The translations under genes and the position numbers were made by a program. From a virus, in IMG/VR virus record IMGVR_UViG_3300021137_000006, positions 1-64,000 of that record: a stretch of 64,000 bases of DNA; one strand, 5' to 3'. Shown here one piece after another: positions 59,275-63,433 of the stretch (within the stretch, counting starts at the first letter, position 1; every line of letters starts with the position of its first letter). The notes beneath the pieces are model-generated. The model did not search any database and was not told the origin of the DNA. It saw only the letters and a list, made by a program, of their open reading frames with translations.

Positions 59275-59281
59275 CTAAATA
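59275..59281 (+). promoter_or_regulatory. late promoter CTAAATA
   Basis: 30 bases before the start at 59312, directly after the preceding stop. Confidence 0.45.
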
Positions 59282-59311
59282 CGCTAATACACACAACACG
59301 AAGGTATAAAA

Positions 59312-59668
59312 ATGTCCCCAGAACAATTCTTGACGCTGGCTGGTATACCAGTAACAACACAGATCGTTCGTCGATTGAACGAAGCAGTTAAGTCAGGTGA
59401 TCAGTTTTCACAATCTAAAGCCAGAGTACTGGCGGTGATTGATACTTTCTACCAACAGTACGGGATCAAAGGGTATGTGAATAGGTTCTTTGATGCCGAA
59501 GCTGCAGCCCAGGGAATATTCTTTAAAGCTGAAGTCGGTAATTATAATCCGGAAGAAGTAGATGTGTCGGAAGTACTCGATGAGTTGAATAGCATCCCAG
59601 GAGTGCATGCTGAGGAGTGTTATACGGCAGATCAAACATATGGAGTAGAGATTACAATTAATCGTTGA
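59312..59668 (+). CDS. 118-residue protein, unknown
   Basis: GAAGGTATAAAA before the ATG. Residues 1-55 are helical (LNEAVKSGDQFSQSKARVLAVIDTFYQQYG). Residues 60-118 are alpha/beta and acidic (EEVDVSEVLDELNSIPGVHAEE). No family is recognised. It lies in a row of four small unknown genes between tRNA groups. Confidence 0.55.
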   Translation: MSPEQFLTLAGIPVTTQIVRRLNEAVKSGDQFSQSKARVLAVIDTFYQQYGIKGYVNRFFDAEAAAQGIFFKAEVGNYNPEEVDVSEVLDELNSIPGVHAEECYTADQTYGVEITINR

Positions 59669-59693
59669 CTTGTTTGTAGTGTGGTGAGATAAT
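59665..59693 (+). promoter_or_regulatory. sigma70-type promoter TTGACT-N17-GATAAT
   Basis: The -10 box ends 6 bases before the ATG at 59700, so transcription should start on the start codon itself. Confidence 0.65.
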
Positions 59694-59699
59694 TATCAC

Positions 59700-59876
59700 A
59701 TGAATAAATTTAAAGCACTTGCAGCGAAGTATGATTTCACCTTGTGGTACGATCGTAGTTTGAAATTGTGGTCACTGACTGATAATACAGGTCAGAAAGA
59801 TGCGTATTACTTCACCAAGCACTTGATAGTGTCTGTGTCACTGGAGGCATTCGAACATTATCACTTCAATGACTAG
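59700..59876 (+). CDS. 58-residue protein, probably leaderless message
   Basis: MNKFKALAAKYDFTLWYDRS at the start and HLIVSVSLEAFEHYHFND at the end, an alpha/beta mini-protein without a known family. The start codon sits at the predicted +1 of a good sigma70-type promoter and no ribosome binding site could be in the message. The stop overlaps the next gene. Confidence 0.6.
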   Translation: MNKFKALAAKYDFTLWYDRSLKLWSLTDNTGQKDAYYFTKHLIVSVSLEAFEHYHFND

Positions 59877-60093
59877 CATGCTGGTTAAAACTTACAAAAA
59901 TGTGTACAGCTCTGATCTACGAGCGCGAGCAGGGCATCCGCCTGATGTGCTGCAATTGCGAATCGTGGACGAAACTGGAGTCCTCCATTGGGTTGGAGAG
60001 CATGCGCTGCCAGAAGACGATGACGCATATCGTGCGAATCTTAAGCGAGTGAGAGCTCGGTTGGTGTACGCTGCGAAAAAACATGGGTATTGA
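59869..60093 (+). CDS. 74-residue basic protein, unknown
   Basis: ATG at 59869 overlaps the previous gene by eight bases; a second ATG at 59878 is equally good. LQLRIVDETGVLHWVGEHALP and then NLKRVRARLVYAAKKHGY suggest a strand pair and a basic helix, possibly nucleic-acid binding. No family is recognised. Confidence 0.5.
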   Translation: MTSMLVKTYKNVYSSDLRARAGHPPDVLQLRIVDETGVLHWVGEHALPEDDDAYRANLKRVRARLVYAAKKHGY

Positions 60094-60132
60094 CCAGTTG
60101 CTAACTTAATCAATTACAACGACTATTGACAT

Positions 60133-60387
60133 ATGATATACAAACAAACGGTTATCGCAATTTCTATTCACCAAACGGGTGTGAATCCAATCTTCGGTGA
60201 AGGTGCCACGCACGTTAAGTTGTGTGATGATGCAGCTGGGTATTTCATTGAGTTGAGTCAGGCAGACGAATCTGCTGAAAATGGTGTAGTGCGATTTGAC
60301 CCAACGGAATGGGAAGCAATCAACGCTGCAGTGAAGACGCTGCTAAATAGCGCACCAGTTGCAGACAACTTTGCTAGTGTTGTATAA
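60133..60387 (+). CDS. 84-residue protein, unknown
   Basis: MIYKQTVIAISIHQTGVNPI is the N-terminus, with THVKLCDDAAGYFIELSQ in the middle and a C-terminal helix. It has no recognised family and no clear ribosome binding site. Its 3' end carries the TATAAT promoter for the next tRNA group. Confidence 0.5.
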   Translation: MIYKQTVIAISIHQTGVNPIFGEGATHVKLCDDAAGYFIELSQADESAENGVVRFDPTEWEAINAAVKTLLNSAPVADNFASVV

Positions 60388-60388
60388 T
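60359..60388 (+). promoter_or_regulatory. sigma70-type promoter TTGCAG-N18-TATAAT before tRNAs
   Basis: Consensus -10 at 60383-60388, 9 bases before tRNA-Ser(TGA); it overlaps the stop of the preceding gene. Confidence 0.5.
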
Positions 60389-60397
60389 AAGAATATT

Positions 60398-60485
60398 GGG
60401 GTGTGGAGGTACTGGGTACCAAGCGGCTTTGAATACCGTTCCACTGTTAATAGCGGTGATAGTTCGATTCTATCACGCCCCGCCA
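60398..60485 (+). tRNA. tRNA-Ser(TGA)
   Basis: Class II with a variable arm CACTG/CGGTG. Acceptor GGGGTGT/ACGCCCC, anticodon stem GCGGC/ACCGT (C-A next to the loop), loop TTTGAAT, T-arm GATAG/CTATC with TTCGATT, encoded GCCA. Confidence 0.8.
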
Positions 60486-60491
60486 AGATTT

Positions 60492-60583
60492 GGAAGATTT
60501 TCTAGTCAGGGATACTAGCCGCGCTTGGAAAGCACGTGGAGCGTCAATGTGCGCCGGAGGTTCGAATCCTCAGTCTTCCGCCA
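60492..60583 (+). tRNA. tRNA-Ser(GGA)
   Basis: Class II. Acceptor GGAAGAT/GTCTTCC, D-stem CTAG/CTAG, anticodon stem CGCGC/GCACG (one mismatch), loop TTGGAAA, T-arm GAGG/CCTC with TTCGAAT, encoded GCCA. Confidence 0.82.
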
Positions 60584-60591
60584 TGAAATGT

Positions 60592-60708
60592 AGTTGCTCC
60601 TGCTGGGCCAGGAGTTCCCACCGAGGGTAGTATGCTATTCGATTCAGCTGAAAGTATGGTACACATAAATCCGCACGGTTCGGAAAGGTTCGAATCCTTT
60701 AGCAACTT
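60592..60708 (+). ncRNA. 117-base tRNA-like RNA with enlarged core
   Basis: The ends AGTTGCT/AGCAACT pair like an acceptor stem and a perfect T-arm AAAGG/CCTTT with TTCGAAT is present. TCCTG/CAGGA forms a D-arm-like hairpin and TCCG/CGGA a variable-arm-like one. The central 60 bases do not give a convincing anticodon arm and there is no CCA. It may be a tRNA with an insertion or a decayed one. Confidence 0.4.
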
Positions 60709-60716
60709 CGTATATT

Positions 60717-60791
60717 GCCCTTGAAGTGTAGACAGCGACACACTTGTTTCGTAATCAAGAGAGTGGTGGGCAGGTCACCACAAGGGCACCA
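60717..60791 (+). tRNA. tRNA-Thr(CGT), non-canonical T-loop
   Basis: Acceptor GCCCTTG/CAAGGGC, D-stem GTGT/ACAC, anticodon stem CTTGT/TCAAG, loop TTCGTAA, T-stem TGGTG/CACCA. The T-loop is GGCAGGT. Encoded CCA. Confidence 0.75.
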
Positions 60792-60871
60792 TTTAAAAGA
60801 GTTTTCGTCCCCTGCGAGAATTCTTCTAAATGGTCGGATTTTTCAGACTATATACATTAAGCGGATACAGA

Positions 60872-61288
60872 ATGGCGTACAGCAAGCACAATATAACATG
60901 CTTACACTGTGGCACGGAGCGAGAACAGAGCAAACACTCAGCAAGAGGAAAGTTCTGTTCAAACAGGTGTCAAGTTGATTACCAGTACAACCAGTTTATA
61001 CAGCGTTGGTTAGCTGGCGAGGAGACTGGTTTGAGTGGACAGCGTGGAATAAGTTTGCACGTTCGACGTTTTGTATTTGAAAAGTTTGATAGCAAGTGTG
61101 TTGAGTGTGGCTGGAATCAAAAGCACCCAACAGATGGTCGAATTCCACTGGAAGTAGATCACATAGATGGTAACTGGATGAATACGACGGAATCTAATTT
61201 GCGGTTGTTGTGTCCAAACTGTCATTCACTTACGATAACTTATAAGTCGAGAAATCGACAGAGTAGTAGAAAGTACAAGCCCGATTAG
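60872..61288 (+). CDS. HNH endonuclease
   Basis: 138 residues from the ATG at 60872 (a longer frame from 60830 is possible). N-terminal zinc-ribbon CLHCGTEREQSKHSARGKFC and CSNRC; HNH core CVECGWNQKHPTDGRIPLEVDHIDGNW followed by NLRLLCPNCHSLT. The core is the same type as the remnant at 55926. The stop codon TAG (61286-61288) falls within the next tRNA, directly after its acceptor stem. A freestanding homing endonuclease sitting against a tRNA. Confidence 0.88.
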   Translation: MAYSKHNITCLHCGTEREQSKHSARGKFCSNRCQVDYQYNQFIQRWLAGEETGLSGQRGISLHVRRFVFEKFDSKCVECGWNQKHPTDGRIPLEVDHIDGNWMNTTESNLRLLCPNCHSLTITYKSRNRQSSRKYKPD

Positions 61289-61426
61289 CTCAGGGGTAGA
61301 GCAACCGCCTTTTCGGAGAGGATAATGACCTCTCTCCACAGGAGATTCTCACGAGTCTCCTGTACAGGAGGATAACTCCAAAAGGTAAGCGGTAGGTCGT
61401 CTGTTCGAATCAGACATTGGGCACCA
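61279..61426 (+). tRNA. tRNA-Thr(GGT) interrupted in the anticodon loop
   Basis: Outer parts are canonical: acceptor GCCCGAT/ATTGGGC, D-stem GCTC/GAGC, anticodon stem ACCGC/GCGGT, T-arm GTCTG/CAGAC with TTCGAAT, encoded CCA. Removing 61311-61383 (73 bases) between T33 and G34 gives loop CTGGTAA. Other nearby cut points would give other anticodons, but the surrounding sequence fits Thr(GGT). Confidence 0.75.
61311..61383 (+). other. 73-base structured insertion in tRNA-Thr
   Basis: Contains two hairpins, GAGAGG/CCTCTC (61316-61334) and ACAGGAGA/TCTCCTGT (61338-61363), and direct repeats of ACAGGAG (61338, 61364) and GGATAA (61320, 61370). The flanks CCTTTT...GGAG and CTCC...AAAAGG can pair. 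It is far too short for a group I intron. Confidence 0.65.
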
Positions 61427-61433
61427 AAATTTA

Positions 61434-61508
61434 GCTCCTAAAGTGTAGATGGCGACACACTGGTTTTGTAATCCAGAAAGCGAGGTTCAAGTCCTCGTGG
61501 GAGCACCA
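61434..61508 (+). tRNA. tRNA-Thr(TGT)
   Basis: Acceptor GCTCCTA/TGGGAGC, D-stem GTGT/ACAC, anticodon stem CTGGT/TCCAG, loop TTTGTAA, T-arm CGAGG/CCTCG with TTCAAGT, encoded CCA. Its D-arm is like that of tRNA-Thr(CGT). Confidence 0.88.
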
Positions 61509-61513
61509 TATAT

Positions 61514-61588
61514 GGGTCGTTAGTTCAGCGGTAGAACTCTATCCTTACACGGTAGCTGTCGGCGGTTCGATCCCGTCACGACCCACCA
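61514..61588 (+). tRNA. tRNA-Val(TAC)
   Basis: Acceptor GGGTCGT/ACGACCC, D-stem GTTC/GAAC, anticodon stem CTATC/GGTAG, loop CTTACAC, T-arm GGCGG/CCGTC with TTCGATC, encoded CCA. Confidence 0.9.
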
Positions 61589-61594
61589 CCTTAT

Positions 61595-61669
61595 ACGCGG
61601 GTAACTCAGAGGCAGAGTAACTCTGTTACATAGAGAAGGCCGGGATTTCGAAATTCCCCCTGCGTACCA
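61595..61669 (+). tRNA. tRNA-Val(TAC), second, atypical
   Basis: Acceptor ACGCGGG/CCTGCGT, D-arm ACTCAGAGGCAGAGT identical to that of the tRNA at 56296, anticodon stem CTCT/AGAG, loop GTTACAT, T-stem GGGAT/TTCCC with a T-T pair beside the loop TTCGAAA, encoded CCA. Confidence 0.7.
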
Positions 61670-61673
61670 ATTT

Positions 61674-61748
61674 GCCCATTTATTTCAGTGGTAGACAGCT
61701 TTCTTGGTAAGAAAGAGGACATTGGTTCAATTCCAATAATGGGCACCA
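61674..61748 (+). tRNA. tRNA-Thr(GGT), uninterrupted
   Basis: Acceptor GCCCATT/AATGGGC, anticodon stem CTTTC/GAAAG, loop TTGGTAA, T-arm ATTGG/CCAAT with TTCAATT, encoded CCA. Confidence 0.88.
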
Positions 61749-61792
61749 CTTATTGCCACCAATTCCCAGCAATCTCTGCTGTAAGTAACTAC

Positions 61793-62506
61793 ATGGCAAA
61801 AATCTTCTTACGCTTACCATCCACGTCTTCAGTGGACCTACGACCAGATGCTGATTATGTTATCAATCAGCAATCGTACGGCTCTTGTACAGCAAACGCA
61901 GGGTGCGCGTGCATGGAAATTATGTACAAGCAACGTAATGATGTGTCGATCGAATTTAGTAGATTGTTTTTATACTTCTGTGAGCGGACATTAGAAGGTG
62001 CACCCGACGACGATGTCGGTGCACCGGCTGTTCTAATTGGAGAATCTTTACTAACTTACGGAGTGTGCAAAGAAGAATTGTGGCAATATAATAAAGAGAA
62101 TATGTTCGATACTCCACCCCAAGCTGCGTTTGATCAAGCACTCTCTTATAGAATTGCTGGATATCGACTATTAGATGGAGCCTTACTTACCGCAATTAAA
62201 ACCAGTTTGAATAACGGTGTCCCAATTTTGCTTAGTTTAATTGTAACAACGTCATTCAGAACCTTGACGGGACCCTGGAAGACTCATAACTGGAACACTA
62301 CAATAACACGTAGTAATAAAGTACTCGGTGGACACGAAGTTGCGATCATTGGATATGATGATGCTGCTAAGCGACTGTTAATTGAAAATTCCTGGGGACG
62401 CGGATGGGGAGATGGTGGATTCGGCGGCATTCGATATAGCGCTATCGATTCTCAACTATTCGGAGACCTGTGGGTCCTACAACCAAATTTTGCGACTGTA
62501 TCATAA
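61793..62506 (+). CDS. papain-like cysteine protease (C1A fold)
   Basis: 237 residues from the ATG at 61793; the longer frame runs back into tRNA-Thr. Catalytic set: Gln26/27 and Cys32 in NQQSYGSCTANAG, His181 in GGHEVAIIGYDD, Asn199 in IENSWGRGWGDGGFGG. This is the mature domain only: no signal peptide and no inhibitory propeptide, so it would act in the host cytoplasm. Small papain-type proteins are uncommon in tailed phages. Its last 15 bases are also the 5' acceptor stem of tRNA-Arg(GCG). Possible roles are cleavage of a host factor or a toxin-like effect. Confidence 0.85.
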   Translation: MAKIFLRLPSTSSVDLRPDADYVINQQSYGSCTANAGCACMEIMYKQRNDVSIEFSRLFLYFCERTLEGAPDDDVGAPAVLIGESLLTYGVCKEELWQYNKENMFDTPPQAAFDQALSYRIAGYRLLDGALLTAIKTSLNNGVPILLSLIVTTSFRTLTGPWKTHNWNTTITRSNKVLGGHEVAIIGYDDAAKRLLIENSWGRGWGDGGFGGIRYSAIDSQLFGDLWVLQPNFATVS

Positions 62507-62568
62507 CTGGATAATGTCCAACCTTGCGAGGGTTGATTATGGAGGTTCAAGTCCTCTCGGTCGCACCA
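62492..62568 (+). tRNA. tRNA-Arg(GCG), overlapping the protease gene
   Basis: Acceptor GCGACTG (inside the protease C-terminal codons) pairs with CGGTCGC. Anticodon stem CAACC/GGTTG, loop TTGCGAG, T-arm GGAGG/CCTCT with TTCAAGT, encoded CCA. The D-stem is weak. Confidence 0.78.
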
Positions 62569-62575
62569 CTAAATA
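62569..62575 (+). promoter_or_regulatory. late promoter motif CTAAATA
   Basis: Directly after tRNA-Arg(GCG), 24 bases before tRNA-Ser(GCT); it could drive the tRNA and bL33. Confidence 0.4.
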
Positions 62576-62599
62576 AACACACGCAATTTTGATAGTTTT

Positions 62600-62685
62600 G
62601 GAGAAGTGGCGAAATGGTAGCCGCACTTGTTTGCTAAACAAGCACTGGAAACGGTGTGCAGGTTCAAGTCCTGTCTTCTCCGCCA
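62600..62685 (+). tRNA. tRNA-Ser(GCT)
   Basis: Class II with variable arm CACTG/CGGTG across GAAA. Acceptor GGAGAAG/CTTCTCC, anticodon stem CTTGT/ACAAG, loop TTGCTAA, T-arm GCAGG/CCTGT with TTCAAGT, encoded GCCA. Confidence 0.92.
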
Positions 62686-62710
62686 ATTTATACAACTAGG
62701 AGCTTAACAC

Positions 62711-62881
62711 ATGGCACGCAAGCACGGTAGAGAACTAATTAAACTAGAGTCCACATCCGGTTCAGGACACTTCTACACAACTGACAAGAATAAGAAGACT
62801 ACTCCGGGGAAACTGGAGTTCAACCTGTACGACCCAATCATTCGCAAGCACGTCGCTTACAAAGAAGTTAAGCTCAAATAA
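62711..62881 (+). CDS. rpmG: ribosomal protein bL33
   Basis: 56 residues with AGGAG 8 bases before the ATG. The sequence follows bacterial L33 along its full length: [20 protein letters not shown], then [17 protein letters not shown], then [12 protein letters not shown] (E. coli L33 is 55 residues with [20 protein letters not shown] and RQHVIYKEAKIK). It is the zinc-free form, without the Cys pairs of C+ L33. It would enter the 50S subunit near the E site. The wording is closest to the beta/gammaproteobacterial type, which hints at the host. It stands between tRNA genes, so it is part of the phage's translation set. Confidence 0.93.
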   Translation: MARKHGRELIKLESTSGSGHFYTTDKNKKTTPGKLEFNLYDPIIRKHVAYKEVKLK

Positions 62882-62888
62882 CAGAATT

Positions 62889-62993
62889 TTGTAGTTAAGT
62901 CGGTCAGACTTTGGTAAAGGCGATGCGGAATGGTTTAGGCCACGTTAAATATCGAAGCGCATCTTAATGATAATGTGTGCAGCCTACTACAAA
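62889..62993 (+). ncRNA. 105-base structured RNA between bL33 and tRNA-Arg
   Basis: The ends TTGTAGT/ACTACAA pair over 7 bp. Inside are AAGTC/GACTT (62896-62910) as a small hairpin and GATGCG/CGCATC (62922-62927 with 62958-62963) around a 30-base loop. It has no T-arm and no CCA, so it is not a normal tRNA. It could be a tRNA relic or a separate small RNA. Confidence 0.4.
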
Positions 62994-62996
62994 TAT

Positions 62997-63074
62997 GCGT
63001 CCGTAGCTTAACTGGATAAAGCACTGGAATTCGAATCCAGTAGATTGCACGTTCAAGTCGTGTCGGGCGCACCA
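62997..63074 (+). tRNA. tRNA-Arg(TCG)
   Basis: Acceptor GCGTCCG/CGGGCGC, D-stem GCTT/AAGC, anticodon stem CTGGA/TCCAG, loop ATTCGAA, T-arm GCACG/CGTGT with TTCAAGT, encoded CCA. Confidence 0.9.
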
Positions 63075-63089
63075 TTTTACCCTACTGTG

Positions 63090-63096
63090 ATAAATA
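63090..63096 (+). promoter_or_regulatory. late promoter ATAAATA within a hairpin
   Basis: 23 bases before the start at 63120. TGTGATA (63086-63092) and TATCACA (63100-63106) pair around it. Confidence 0.55.
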
Positions 63097-63119
63097 AAGT
63101 ATCACACATAGGGCTCACC

Positions 63120-63410
63120 ATGTCTCTCAACACTGTCTCTACCATATACGACTACGATATCGCTGATATCGCGTACTTCATCGTACCTCGCACACAAGCT
63201 GATACTACCTTCAAGCAGATCTCATTAAAGAAGTGCCAAATCCTTGCAAAACGCAGCTACGTTCAGCCAACTCAATCGACTCCGACTATTATCGGACCAA
63301 ACATTTCAGTTGTTCAGTATGATGTCAGATTCCTAGACAACACTACTCTCACGGTGATTCCGTCCCAACTACTCTCAGGGATTGAAGCTGTTGCTAACAT
63401 CATTGCATAA
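63120..63410 (+). CDS. 96-residue protein, unknown
   Basis: ATG at 63120; the longer frame starts within tRNA-Arg. The product is beta-rich: IYDYDIADIAYFIVPRTQ, then VVQYDVRFLDNTTLTVIPSQLL, ending in a short helix. No family is recognised. Late promoters on both sides put it among single-gene late units, possibly a minor virion protein. Confidence 0.55.
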   Translation: MSLNTVSTIYDYDIADIAYFIVPRTQADTTFKQISLKKCQILAKRSYVQPTQSTPTIIGPNISVVQYDVRFLDNTTLTVIPSQLLSGIEAVANIIA

Positions 63411-63413
63411 ATA
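63407..63413 (+). promoter_or_regulatory. late promoter ATAAATA
   Basis: 20 bases before the start at 63434; overlaps the preceding stop codon. Confidence 0.6.
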
Positions 63414-63433
63414 ACTGAAATAATCCACATACT

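Noticed and set aside
60126-60131. TTGACA before the gene at 60133 as a -35 box
   Set aside because: It would place the -10 box inside the gene; no suitable hexamer is present at 16-18 bases.
60592-60708. tRNA-like RNA considered as a tmRNA
   Set aside because: Far too short, with no tag reading frame ending in Ala-Ala and no pseudoknots that can be traced.
61311-61383. Insertion in tRNA-Thr taken as a group I intron
   Set aside because: 73 bases cannot hold the P3-P8 core, and no P7/G-binding site can be seen. An archaeal-type bulge-helix-bulge also does not fit, because the bulges are unequal.
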